Shown here: positions 51,144-60,816 of the stretch, one piece after another | Layout: each line of letters begins with the position of its first letter | Numbering within the stretch: the stretch's first letter is position 1 | Assembly: GCF_031457495.1 (NCBI RefSeq) | Contig: NZ_JAVDWM010000001.1 | Location: forward strand, 1,104,001-1,168,000 | Length of the DNA: 64,000 nt | From: Sphingopyxis sp. BE259 | GTDB lineage: Bacteria > Pseudomonadota > Alphaproteobacteria > Sphingomonadales > Sphingomonadaceae | Direction: 5' to 3' | Notes under the pieces: generated by a model | What the model saw: the letters and a program-made list of their open reading frames with translations, nothing else | What the model was told of the DNA's origin: nothing | The model's database searches: none | Translations under genes and position numbers: made by a program

Positions 51144-51193
51144 GCGTGCTGGAAAATGCGGCTTTGGGGTGAGGGCGGACATTCCCCACTCTC

Positions 51194-51270
51194 GTCATTC
51201 CCGCGAAAGCAGGAACCCAGGGACAGGCCCGCCGACGCACGCTTTGGGTCCCCGCTTTCGCGGGAACGAC
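51194..51270. repeat. Palindromic repeat, inverted copy
   Basis: GTCATTCCCGCGAAAGCAGG ... CCCGCTTTCGCGGGAACGAC, the reverse complement of the 47.9-kb copy; the similarity includes flanks (about 51160-51310). Confidence 0.85.
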
Positions 51271-51324
51271 GAAGTCAAGAAATGCGGAACGTCCGCAATC
51301 GGTCGAAAGCGGCCGTTTCCGGCT

Positions 51325-51615
51325 TTATACCGCGCTCAGCTTCTCGATCTCGGGCGCCCCGGCCATGCAGGGGCCCAGCTTGGCGCCGAGGGTGCGGAAA
51401 TGGTCCGACGCGCGGTGCGCTTCGACCGCGGCCTCGTCGTCATAACATTCCAGGACTTTGTACACGCCCGCATCGTCCGTGCGGAACAGCTTGTAATAGC
51501 CGTTGCCGGGCTCGTCTGCCGCGACTGCGGCGGCGAGTTCGGCGAAGACGCCCTCGAATTCGGCTTCCTTGCCGGACTGGACGCGCAAGGTCGCGATGAT
51601 ACCGATACCGCTCAT
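51325..51615 (-). CDS. Antibiotic biosynthesis monooxygenase (ABM) family protein
   Basis: A 96-residue ferredoxin-like protein: IIATLRVQSGKEAEFEGVFA, YKLFRTDDAGVYKVLECYDD and AHRASDHFRTLGAKLG are ABM hallmarks. Small ABM enzymes oxidise quinols or aromatic compounds without cofactor. It follows the carboxymuconolactone-type gene by 16 bp; an AAGGAG box lies before the ATG. It converges with soxR. Confidence 0.88.
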   Translation of the reverse strand: MSGIGIIATLRVQSGKEAEFEGVFAELAAAVAADEPGNGYYKLFRTDDAGVYKVLECYDDEAAVEAHRASDHFRTLGAKLGPCMAGAPEIEKLSAV

Positions 51616-51631
51616 GTCATTCTCCTTGGGT

Positions 51632-52216
51632 TCAGGCTTTCAGATCGGGGTCGACGTCCCAGCCGTCCTCGACCTGCACGCCAAAGCTGTTCAAGATCAT
51701 CGAAACCTGCGTGTACTGGCCGGCGGTCATCACCAAATCCATTCGGCCCTTGTCGCCGAGCGGCGCCAGCGCGGCCCAAGTCGCGTCGGTGACGAAATGA
51801 TCGCCGGTCAGCTCGTCGGTCGCGCACAGCATCGCGCGATCGAGTTCGCTCCAGCCGTCCGCATCCGGCCCTGCCTTGATGCGCGCGATCTCGTCTTCGG
51901 TCAGCCCGCAATCGAGCCCGATGCGCTTGTGCTGGGTCCATTCATAGCCCGAGCGGCAGTTGTAGCCGGTGCGCAGGATGACGAGTTCGCGGTCCCGCGG
52001 GCTCAGCGCATTGCGCTTTGAGAGGATATAATTGCCCCACGTAAGAAACGCGGTGAGCGCCTTGGGCGCATGGGCAAGGGTGCGGAAGATGTTGAGGATC
52101 TTGCCGCCGCCGACCTTGCCCCCATCGGAAGCCAGGAAGGGTGTGAGCGCAGCGCGCTGGTCGGCATCGAGCCGGTCCAAATCGACCGGCTCGATACGCG
52201 GAGCGTTCAGGCGCAA
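51632..52216 (-). CDS. Carboxymuconolactone decarboxylase/AhpD-like protein
   Basis: A 194-residue protein: SKRNALSPRDRELVILRTGY, YEWTQHKRIGLDCGLTEDEI and DRAMLCATDELTGDHFVTDA. The usual AhpD CxxC is absent (NCRSGYEW has a single Cys), as in many CMD-fold proteins acting as decarboxylases or unknown. It starts probably at a TTG at 52216, one base after the thiolase stop (52218-52220); no ATG fits. Co-transcribed with the thiolase. Confidence 0.82.
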   Translation of the reverse strand: MRLNAPRIEPVDLDRLDADQRAALTPFLASDGGKVGGGKILNIFRTLAHAPKALTAFLTWGNYILSKRNALSPRDRELVILRTGYNCRSGYEWTQHKRIGLDCGLTEDEIARIKAGPDADGWSELDRAMLCATDELTGDHFVTDATWAALAPLGDKGRMDLVMTAGQYTQVSMILNSFGVQVEDGWDVDPDLKA

Positions 52217-52217
52217 A

Positions 52218-53399
<1,182 letters not shown>

Positions 53400-53517
53400 G
53401 ATTTTTCTCCTTAGGCCCTCCCCTTCAGGGGAGGGTTTGGGTGGGGCATGTCAGTGGGGATGCAGGGCCGACAGACCCTCCCCCGACCCCTCCCGCAAGC
53501 GGGAGGGGGGAATTAGC

Positions 53518-53976
53518 TCAAACGAAAAACTGGCTGATCCATTCGGCGATCAGCGCGGGCTTTTCCTCGCCCTCGATCTCGACCGACACTTCATTGGTCT
53601 GTTGCCACTGGCCGGGGCGCTTTTCTTCGAGCTCAAGCAGCTTGATATGGCTGCGCACGCGCTTGCCCGAACGAACCGGGGCCAGGAAGCGCACTTTGTT
53701 GCAGCCGTAATTGACCCCCATCTTGACGCCGCCGACCTTGGGACCATCGGTGCTCTGGCCCAGCATCGGCATCAGCGACAGGGTAAGGAAACCGTGCGCG
53801 ATCGTGCCGCCGAACGGCGTCAGCTTGGCCTTTTCCTCGTCGATATGGATGAATTGGTGGTCGCCGGTGGCGTCGGCGAATTTGTTGATCATGTCCTGAT
53901 CGACCAGCACCCAATCCGACGTGCCGAGATGCTCACCGACCTTTGTCTGCAATTCCTGCGGCGTGATTGTGGCCAT
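53518..53976 (-). CDS. MaoC-family (R)-enoyl-CoA hydratase
   Basis: A 152-residue hot-dog protein. The catalytic Asp and His are in FADATGDHQFIHID, with GGTIAHGFLTLSLMPML following. It hydrates enoyl-CoA to the (R)-3-hydroxy form. The repeat-filled gap 53400-53517 separates it from the thiolase. Confidence 0.9.
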   Translation of the reverse strand: MATITPQELQTKVGEHLGTSDWVLVDQDMINKFADATGDHQFIHIDEEKAKLTPFGGTIAHGFLTLSLMPMLGQSTDGPKVGGVKMGVNYGCNKVRFLAPVRSGKRVRSHIKLLELEEKRPGQWQQTNEVSVEIEGEEKPALIAEWISQFFV

Positions 53977-54070
53977 CGCTCATCCCCTCGATCATTGGTT
54001 CGGGGCGCGTTCTAGGCCTGTCTTGCCGCGTTGCACAAGGGCCAAGCGGTCATGCCAAGGCGCCGTAGCG

Positions 54071-55276
54071 TCAGCCGGGCTTGGCCGCCTTCGCCGCGGT
54101 CGCCTTGGGTTTCGGGGACTCGGCAAAGGGCATGATCATCGTGCCGTCGGGGGCGGCGGTGAAGGTCGTCTGGGTCGGATAGGCAAATTCATATCCGGCC
54201 TTGGCCATCGCCTCGAACACGCGGATGCCGACATCGGTGCGCGCCGCGGCGACGACGTCGAATTCGTCGCTGAACACGTCGAACAACAATTCGAAATCGA
54301 GACTGGAGGGGCCGAAGGTGAGGAAGCTCGACCGGATAAATTCCTGTCCCGCAGCGACCACCTGCTCCTCGAGCAACGCAGGCAGGTCGCGCAGCATAGT
54401 CGGGGTCGTCTGATAGATGACCCCGATGGTGAAGGTGATGCGGCGGCGGTGGAGATGCGCAAAGTTGGTGATCTCCTTGCCCAGCAAATTGGTATTCGAA
54501 ATCACCAGCAATTCGCCGTTGAGCGAGCGCAGGCGGGTGCTTTTGAGGCCAATACGCTCGACCGTCGCGGTGCTGGTGTCATATTTGATCGTCTCGCCGA
54601 CGCGGAACGGCCGGTCGAAAATGATCGACAGCGATGCGAACAGGTCCGAAAAAATCCCCTGCGCGGCGAGGCCGATGGCGATGCCGCCGATGCCCAGACC
54701 GGCGACCAGCCCGGTGACATTGACCCCCATATTGTCGAGGATGACGATCGCCGCGATGGCGAACAGCGCGACGCTGATCAACAGGCGGATGATCCCCATC
54801 GCGTTCGACAGCGTTTCATTGTGCCCGTCGGACGCGCGGCGCTGGATCAGGCCCAGAATGATTTCGCGCGCCCAGATCGCGACCTGCAACACCACCGCGA
54901 CGGTGAAGATCAGCTGAATGATCTGCAGGATCACCGCGGGCGGCTGGGCATAGCCGGCGACCATGCGGATCGCGATGATCGCCAGCACGAAAGACTTGGT
55001 CTTGTGGATCACCCGCCCGACGATGTGGGTCAGGGTGAATTCACCCGGCGTCGCCTGCGCGCGTTTCAGCGCAAAGCCGCGGATCATCGACAGCAGGAAA
55101 TAGATTGTCAGACCCGCAGCGATCGCGATGCCGATCTGCAGCCAATGGCTGTTCACCCACGCGACGCTGCTGTCCCACCAGGCGCGGATGTCGGCGAGCG
55201 GGTCGCTGGTCGCAGGCGCCGCGGTGGCAGTCTTGGTGGCCGCAGTCTGCGCCGCGGCAAGGATAGAGAAGGTCAA
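54071..55276 (-). CDS. MscS-type mechanosensitive channel
   Basis: A 401-residue protein. Four spans at about 45-70, 85-110, 115-135 and 165-190, then the pore helix NVTGLVAGLGIGGIAIGLAA and LFASLSIIFDRPFRVGETIK, the MscS signature, followed by a cytoplasmic domain. It releases solutes on osmotic down-shock. Only a TTG at 55276 was found as the start; a nearby start cannot be ruled out. Confidence 0.9.
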   Translation of the reverse strand: MTFSILAAAQTAATKTATAAPATSDPLADIRAWWDSSVAWVNSHWLQIGIAIAAGLTIYFLLSMIRGFALKRAQATPGEFTLTHIVGRVIHKTKSFVLAIIAIRMVAGYAQPPAVILQIIQLIFTVAVVLQVAIWAREIILGLIQRRASDGHNETLSNAMGIIRLLISVALFAIAAIVILDNMGVNVTGLVAGLGIGGIAIGLAAQGIFSDLFASLSIIFDRPFRVGETIKYDTSTATVERIGLKSTRLRSLNGELLVISNTNLLGKEITNFAHLHRRRITFTIGVIYQTTPTMLRDLPALLEEQVVAAGQEFIRSSFLTFGPSSLDFELLFDVFSDEFDVVAAARTDVGIRVFEAMAKAGYEFAYPTQTTFTAAPDGTMIMPFAESPKPKATAAKAAKPG

Positions 55277-55297
55277 GTCGGTCCTCGTGAAGCTGGA

Positions 55298-56308
55298 TCA
55301 GGCAGAGCGGAGCAACGCCGCGGCGCCCGGCGCGCGCTCCAGATAGGTCAAAAATCCGCGTTCGTAACGCGAAAGATATTTTGCCGCGCGCGGCAATGCC
55401 CCGGCGGCTGCGGCGAAATCGCTGCGGTCCTGCGCCGCGGCGATCATCGCCGGATGGACATAGGCCTTGCGCGCGATCGCGGGGGTGTTGCCGAGATGGC
55501 CCGCGACATGCTCGAGCATCACTTTGAGCGTCGGCCGTTCGGGCGCGTCGTACAGGAAAGCAAAGGCCTCGACGCTGGCCGACCAGGTGCGGAAATGCTT
55601 GGCGCTGAATTCGTCGCCCATTGCTTCGCGGATATAGGCGTTGACGTCTTCGGACGCGACCGCGCAGACGCCGCTATAGTCTTCATATTGAAACAGCTTC
55701 TGTCCCGGCAGATCCTGCAGGCGGCGCACCAACGTCGTCAGGCTGCGGTCGCTAATCGCGACCTCTCTTTGGGCGCCGCCCTTGGCGCGGTAGCTGAGGC
55801 GCAGCGTCTGGCCGGTGAGCCTGGCGTGGCGCTGGCGCAGCGTCGTCGCCCCGAAACTCTTGTTCGCCGCGACATATTGTTCGTTGCCGACGCGCAGCGC
55901 GGCAAGGTCGAGCAGCCGGACGACCGCGCCGACGACGCGCTCCTGACACAGGTTGCGCCGCGCCAAATCGCTCTCCAGCCGCGCACGGAGGAGCGGCAGC
56001 GCATGGCCGAAGGCGGCGCAGCGGTCATATTTGTCGGCCTCGCGCGCCAGCCGGAAATCGGGGTGATAGCGATATTGCTTGCGGCCGCGTGCGTCATAAC
56101 CGGTCGCCAGTATATGGCCGTTGGCGGCGGGGCAATACCAGGCGTCCTCATAGGCCGGGGGCAGCGCGATGGCATTGAGCCGCGCGATTTCGTCGCGGTC
56201 GCGAATGATCTTGCCCTTGGGATCGCGGTATTGCCAACCGTCGCCGACGCGTTCGCGCGCGATACCGGGCAGGCCGTCGTCGACGTGGATCAGGCGCGGG
56301 GAGGGCAT
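55298..56308 (-). CDS. DNA topoisomerase IB
   Basis: A 336-residue poxvirus-type topoisomerase IB. It relaxes supercoils through a tyrosyl 3' phosphate. Catalytic residues: R139 in LRVGNEQYV, K237 and R240 with H238 in SAKHFRTWSA, and Tyr283 in NTPAIARKAYVHP. All are present. The 21-bp gap to the MscS gene suggests co-transcription. Confidence 0.93.
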   Translation of the reverse strand: MPSPRLIHVDDGLPGIARERVGDGWQYRDPKGKIIRDRDEIARLNAIALPPAYEDAWYCPAANGHILATGYDARGRKQYRYHPDFRLAREADKYDRCAAFGHALPLLRARLESDLARRNLCQERVVGAVVRLLDLAALRVGNEQYVAANKSFGATTLRQRHARLTGQTLRLSYRAKGGAQREVAISDRSLTTLVRRLQDLPGQKLFQYEDYSGVCAVASEDVNAYIREAMGDEFSAKHFRTWSASVEAFAFLYDAPERPTLKVMLEHVAGHLGNTPAIARKAYVHPAMIAAAQDRSDFAAAAGALPRAAKYLSRYERGFLTYLERAPGAAALLRSA

Positions 56309-56345
56309 GGGGCATTAGCGCGCCGCCCCGCCGATTGGTTCCGCC

Positions 56346-57728
56346 TCAGCCGACGCCGGGCACCCGATGCCGCGCCGGCACCTGCGCCGGGCGCGCCGTC
56401 AGCGGGCGCCAGCCAGCCTCCTGTTCGCGGCGGCGACAATAGGTCGATAGCCCCATTTCGAGCGCCAGCATCATATAAATGAACGGCTGGAACGCGATGC
56501 CGACGAACAGCGACCCGACCATATAGACGATATGGCCATGCTGGAGCGCGGTTGCCAGCGGCGCGATCCATTGTTCCTCGCCGCGCCGGGTTTTCAGGTA
56601 GCGACGGCGCAGCCGCTCCATCTGGACGATGCCGACGATGTGGAGCAGCAGCCATAGCGCGAGGCCCGGATAGCCCTGTTCGCCCAGCATCTCGAAATAG
56701 CTGGAATGATAGGCGCGCGATTTTTCGTCATGGACCGTCGCATCGGCATTTTGCGGTTGGTCGGGATCATAATCCGACCCGCTGGTTTCGACGCGCAGCC
56801 GGTTCTGGATATAGGCCTCGAACCCGCCGCCAAACGGGTTTTCCTTGGCATAATCCCACGTCCACGCCCACACCGCGACGCGTGTCGATGCCGACTGGTC
56901 GGACTTATAGCCCTGGATCGTTTCCATCCGCTCGGTGAAACTCTGCGGCAGGAACGGCACCGCGGCGATCGCGAGCAGCCCGGCGCCGGCGATGTACAAA
57001 AAGCGGTGCTTGACCGCGCGCAGCGATAGCACGGCGAGCACCGCCAGGCAGACCAGCCCGGTCCGCGCCTGCGTCCCGATCGGCAGCAACATGCAGGCAA
57101 AGCACAGCGCGAAGCAGAACAGCGAGACGCGCCAGTCGGGGGGGAAGATCGTGCCGTGGCGGCGATACCACAGGATCAGCGGGATGATCGCGATGCCGAC
57201 GGTCGACATGATCGAACCCTCATAAAGCCCGTAATTTTCGTTGAGCAGCAATTGCAGCGAGCCGTAACCGCCGCCACCCGCCGCGGTCTTGATCCCCCCC
57301 GCGATCGCGATCGATGCTGCCGACAGCAGCATGATCAGCGTCAGCGATTCGATCCGCAGCTTGGTCCGCAAGGTCAGTGGCAGGAAAATCGCCCACACCA
57401 GCGCCTTCCACACCCAGCTCCATTTGTCGGCGGCCTCGACCGGAAAATCGGCCTGCGACGTTGTCAGCCCGCAATAGACGAGCAGCGCGATCAGCAGAAA
57501 TTGCCGCCCCGACCAGCGCATGTCGCGCTTGTCGTCGGCGGCGAGCCAGCCGACGATCGCCAGCCCAAAGACGATCAGCGAGATCGGGATCGAATTGATC
57601 AGAAAATAGCTCAGCCGCTGCGGCGCGACGATGTCGATGTAGCAAAAGCACAGCACAAACAGGAACGGCCGCCGGAACCCGACCCCGATAAAGGCAAACA
57701 GAAAGGCGACGAAAGCCAGATCACGCAT
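56346..57728 (-). CDS. Putative O-glycosylation ligase, exosortase A-associated
   Basis: A 460-residue, very hydrophobic protein with about ten spans, and a large periplasmic loop (AWTWDYAKENPFGGGFEAYI; EKSRAYHSSYFEMLGEQGYP), the Wzy/WaaL O-antigen ligase region. The first part (FRRPFLFVLCFCYIDIVAPQ, RLSYFLINSIPISL) is of the DUF5935 type in the exosortase A-associated ligases. It probably attaches glycan to PEP-CTERM proteins or polymer. The start at 57728 overlaps a small upstream gene by 8 bp; the longer frame to 57830 is not supported. Confidence 0.85.
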   Translation of the reverse strand: MRDLAFVAFLFAFIGVGFRRPFLFVLCFCYIDIVAPQRLSYFLINSIPISLIVFGLAIVGWLAADDKRDMRWSGRQFLLIALLVYCGLTTSQADFPVEAADKWSWVWKALVWAIFLPLTLRTKLRIESLTLIMLLSAASIAIAGGIKTAAGGGGYGSLQLLLNENYGLYEGSIMSTVGIAIIPLILWYRRHGTIFPPDWRVSLFCFALCFACMLLPIGTQARTGLVCLAVLAVLSLRAVKHRFLYIAGAGLLAIAAVPFLPQSFTERMETIQGYKSDQSASTRVAVWAWTWDYAKENPFGGGFEAYIQNRLRVETSGSDYDPDQPQNADATVHDEKSRAYHSSYFEMLGEQGYPGLALWLLLHIVGIVQMERLRRRYLKTRRGEEQWIAPLATALQHGHIVYMVGSLFVGIAFQPFIYMMLALEMGLSTYCRRREQEAGWRPLTARPAQVPARHRVPGVG

Positions 57729-57876
57729 TGTCGCGGCCGTTTCGTTCGGCGTCGCGGTCTTGCTGCCACTGCGTGCGCGGGCTGACCTCATGGTCCAGAT
57801 CGCTGCGATACAGCAGGCGCCATAGTGCAAGCGCCATCAAGACGTGCGTCAGCCCAATGGAAAAATTATCGACCAT
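57721..57876 (-). CDS. Small protein upstream of the O-glycosylation ligase
   Basis: A 51-residue protein, MVDNFSIGLTHVLMALALWR then LLYRSDLDHEVSPRT and a polar tail. One short membrane span at residues 5-22. GGGAG lies about 6 bp before the ATG, and its stop overlaps the ligase start, so translational coupling is likely. Missed by common length cutoffs. Function unknown. Confidence 0.6.
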   Translation of the reverse strand: MVDNFSIGLTHVLMALALWRLLYRSDLDHEVSPRTQWQQDRDAERNGRDNA

Positions 57877-57941
57877 GTCCGCTCCCGCTACGCGATCGGG
57901 GTTGACGCTGCGTTAAGGCTAGTATGTCAAAGCGCTAGCCC

Positions 57942-59150
57942 ATGACCCGTATCCTCCACGTCCTAGATCATAGCCTGCCCGCGCACAGCGGCTATACCTT
58001 TCGCACCCGCGCGCTGATGAAAGCGCAGGTGGCAAAGGGCTGGGAGGTTGCCGGCGTCACCGGGGTGCGCCACCCCGAGCCCGGGCCGGACGGTGAAACT
58101 GTCGACGGCCTGACCTTCTACCGCACCCCGCCAATCGCGCCGGCGATGCCCGTCATTAACGAATGGCGCGAAATCGGCGCGCTGGCGACGCGGGTCGAGG
58201 CGCTGGCGCGCGACTGGCAGCCCGATGTGCTGCATGCCCATTCGCCGGTGCTGGACGGCCTTGCCGCGCTGCGCGTCGGCAAAAAACTGGGCATCCCGGT
58301 GATCTATGAAATCCGCGCCTTTTGGGAGGATGCGTCGGTCGGTAACGGCACCGGGCGCGAGGGCAGCTTGCGTTATCGCCTGACCAAGATGCTCGAAACG
58401 CACGCGGTGAAATCGGCCGACGCGGTCGCGGTCATCTGTGAGGGGCTGCGCGGCGACCTGATCGGGCGCGGCATCGACCCCGGCAAAATCACCGTCTCGC
58501 CCAACGGCGTCGACCTCGACCTGTTCGGCGATCCGCTATCGCGCGACGATGCGTTGGCGGGCACGCTGGGCATCGCAGCCGACGATGCGGTGATCGGCTA
58601 TATCGGCAGCTTTTACGATTATGAGGGGATCGACGATCTGATCGCCGCGATGCCTGCGCTCGTCGCGGCGCAGCCCAAGGCGCGGCTGCTACTGGTCGGC
58701 GGCGGGCCGATGGAGGCGGCGCTGAAGGCACAGGCCGCGGCGTCACCCGCGGCGGCGTTTATCCATTTCGTCGGACGGGTGCCGCATCACCAGGTCGAGC
58801 GTTATTATTCGCTGATCGACATCCTCGCCTATCCGCGCAAGCAGATGCGGCTGACCGATCTGGTCACGCCACTCAAGCCGCTCGAAGCCATGGCGCAGGG
58901 CAAATTGGTTGCCGCATCCAATGTCGGTGGGCATCGCGAACTGATCGAGGATGGTCAAACGGGGACGTTGTTTGCGCCCGACAGCCCCGCGGCAATCGCC
59001 GATGCGCTGGCGCAGCTGCTTGAAAATCGGGGGCTCTGGGCCGAACGACGGCGCACCGCACGTATTTTTGTCGAAAACCATCGTAACTGGTCATCAAACA
59101 TTTTACGTTACGAGCCGGTTTACCAGCGATTGCTGCGCGGCGCGTCCTGA
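57942..59150 (+). CDS. Glycosyltransferase, exosortase A-associated (GT4 type)
   Basis: A 402-residue GT-B glycosyltransferase: LHVLDHSLPAHSGYTFRTRA opens it, as in the exosortase A-associated family; the C-terminal nucleotide-sugar domain has VIGYIGSFYDYEGIDDLIAA, ARLLLVGGGPMEAALKAQAA and TPLKPLEAMAQGKLVAASNV, GGHRELIEDG. It transfers a sugar, perhaps from a UDP donor, in exopolysaccharide synthesis. It diverges from the ligase and the small gene. xrtA itself is outside the window. Confidence 0.9.
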   Translation: MTRILHVLDHSLPAHSGYTFRTRALMKAQVAKGWEVAGVTGVRHPEPGPDGETVDGLTFYRTPPIAPAMPVINEWREIGALATRVEALARDWQPDVLHAHSPVLDGLAALRVGKKLGIPVIYEIRAFWEDASVGNGTGREGSLRYRLTKMLETHAVKSADAVAVICEGLRGDLIGRGIDPGKITVSPNGVDLDLFGDPLSRDDALAGTLGIAADDAVIGYIGSFYDYEGIDDLIAAMPALVAAQPKARLLLVGGGPMEAALKAQAAASPAAAFIHFVGRVPHHQVERYYSLIDILAYPRKQMRLTDLVTPLKPLEAMAQGKLVAASNVGGHRELIEDGQTGTLFAPDSPAAIADALAQLLENRGLWAERRRTARIFVENHRNWSSNILRYEPVYQRLLRGAS

Positions 59151-59207
59151 TCGCGGCGCCCGGACACGACGATATTTGGCCCCAAGGGCCGCACGGAATT
59201 GGACGAT

Positions 59208-60098
59208 ATGGACGACAGCAGCGACAACCCGGGCCAGGCCGCATCGAGCGCGCTGCTGCGCGCGCTCCGCCCTGCGATGCCGGCGGTAATCGGCGCTGCG
59301 GCGCTGACCTTTCTTTTCGCCGCCGTGATGCCGATGTCCTGGGTCGCCGGGATCGGCTGGAACCTCTATCTTGATCGCCTGTCGGATTATTTCGTCCCGC
59401 CGGTCGGCAATGCGGCGCGGCTGTTGCTCGCGCTCGGCATGGCCGCGATCGCTTCGATGATTGCCGGGCTGGTGGCGCTGTTGATTGCGCAGCCCGATGC
59501 GGCCGGGCTGTCGGCGCTGCGGGACCGCTTCCGGCGCGCGCGCGATGCCGACGCCGCCGAGGATGCCGGTCGCGAGACCGATTTTTCGGCGCGCCGCCGC
59601 CGCGTCGATCTGCATCCCGACGATCCGCCGCGGCCCCCGATCCGCGCCGGCCGCGACCTGCCCGCGGGCGGGCTGGGACCGCTGACCCCCGCAACGGCCG
59701 AGCCTGGCGCGGACTTGGTCGCCGAACCCGCCGCCGCACAAAGCGCCGACGCCGATCTGTGGCTCGGCGAATTTGCCGAACAAAATGCCGACGAGCTGGT
59801 ACTTGCCGATCTTGCGCCCGCGGATGCGGCGCCGACCGGCGACGAGCCTTGGCTGCAACCGGCCGAGATGACGGCGCCGCCGTTGCCCGCCGCGATCGAC
59901 AATTCGCTCGGCGCGATGGTCGCGCGGCTCGAAGCCGGCCTGGCGCGCCGCCGCGAAACGCCCGGCGACACGGCTGCGACCGCTACGGTCCTCGCGCCCG
60001 ATGGCAGCGACGTCACCGCAGCAGAGCCCGAGGTCGACCTTGCGCTCGAAGCCGCGCTCAGCACGTTGCAAAGGATGACGCGCCAGTCGGTCGGTTAA
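59208..60098 (+). CDS. Hypothetical membrane protein with long acidic tail
   Basis: A 296-residue protein with two spans (about residues 27-50, AVIGAAALTFLFAAVMPMSW, and 72-98, ARLLLALGMAAIASMIAGLV) and a disordered, Ala/Pro/Asp-rich C-terminal domain of 190 residues. The start is taken at the ATG at 59208; a TTG at 59199 also exists. Family not recognised. Confidence 0.6.
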   Translation: MDDSSDNPGQAASSALLRALRPAMPAVIGAAALTFLFAAVMPMSWVAGIGWNLYLDRLSDYFVPPVGNAARLLLALGMAAIASMIAGLVALLIAQPDAAGLSALRDRFRRARDADAAEDAGRETDFSARRRRVDLHPDDPPRPPIRAGRDLPAGGLGPLTPATAEPGADLVAEPAAAQSADADLWLGEFAEQNADELVLADLAPADAAPTGDEPWLQPAEMTAPPLPAAIDNSLGAMVARLEAGLARRRETPGDTAATATVLAPDGSDVTAAEPEVDLALEAALSTLQRMTRQSVG

Positions 60099-60421
60099 TC
60101 TTCGACGGTCAGGATTTCGATCTGCAGCGCCCCGCGCTCGCCCCCGTATTCCACCACGACATCGGCGACGATATGGCCGGGCAATGTCCATTCGGTCGCG
60201 GTCAGTTCGGCTTGCAGCGCGGCGGCCACCGCCGGGGCATCGCCGGCCGCGAGCACGGCGGGGAAGATGTGGCGGGCGCCGACGAAATTAGCGCTCGCCC
60301 ATGGTCGGAACGTCGAAGCGCCGAGTGTCAGGCCGAGCGGCAACGTGCGCGTGAGCAGGTGAAGCAGGCGACGGTGCGGACAGCCGGGGCGCGGCGGCAG
60401 AGCGGGCGACCAGCGCATCAT
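60095..60421 (-). CDS. Hypothetical protein, partner of the HTH gene
   Basis: A 108-residue protein: a basic N-terminus, then LPLGLTLGASTFRPWASANF, GARHIFPAVLAAGDAPAVAA and ADVVVEYGGERGALQIEILT. Acidic end. It overlaps the upstream HTH gene by ATGA, so both share translation. No family recognised; a small beta-rich fold is plausible. Confidence 0.6.
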   Translation of the reverse strand: MMRWSPALPPRPGCPHRRLLHLLTRTLPLGLTLGASTFRPWASANFVGARHIFPAVLAAGDAPAVAAALQAELTATEWTLPGHIVADVVVEYGGERGALQIEILTVED

Positions 60422-60681
60422 GCCGGGGCTCCGCCGAGCGATCGACGCACAAGGCGCGCGCGCCGGTCGCCGATCGGTTTGACCCGGCCTGCGTGGCGAT
60501 CGGCTCGCCAATTGTTCATGAAATGTTCCAAACGGCAGATCATTTGGCCGCCCGGTTCGCGGCCGCCACGCAGGTCGCTCACCAGCCGCGGGTCACGCAC
60601 TGCGGCGCGCCCGAAGACGCTGGGCGGCATCGCCGATTCCTTCAGGAAAGCCTCGATCCGTTGCAACAGGCTGCGCTCCAT
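60418..60681 (-). CDS. Small helix-turn-helix DNA-binding protein
   Basis: An 87-residue protein. SLLQRIEAFLKESAMPPSVF, GRAAVRDPRLVSDLRGGREP and CRLEHFMNNWRA read as a helix-turn-helix of the Cro/C1 kind. It is divergent from the S24 repressor; TAGGA palindromes lie in the 135 bp between, so it is the likely target of that repressor. Confidence 0.68.
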   Translation of the reverse strand: MERSLLQRIEAFLKESAMPPSVFGRAAVRDPRLVSDLRGGREPGGQMICRLEHFMNNWRADRHAGRVKPIGDRRARLVRRSLGGAPA

Positions 60682-60722
60682 ATTGTCCTCCCTGACCGCA
60701 TGATAACCGGGCGACTCACCCG

Positions 60723-60799
60723 ATAGGATAAATCCTATCTGCTGATCATTTTCCTACTTGTCTAGGAAAAATCCGCTTGCTAGGAACGAAATAGGAAGG
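60723..60799. promoter_or_regulatory. Cluster of TAGGA/TCCTA palindromic operators
   Basis: Three sites share the half-site TAGGA: ATAGGA-TAAA-TCCTAT at 60723-60738; TTTTCCTA-CTTGTC-TAGGAAAA at 60749-60770, a perfect palindrome; and two direct half-sites TAGGAA at about 60781 and 60792. They lie between the divergent HTH gene and the S24 repressor gene, the usual place for phage-type operators. Confidence 0.65.
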
Positions 60800-60816
60800 G
60801 CTAGTTCACCAATATC

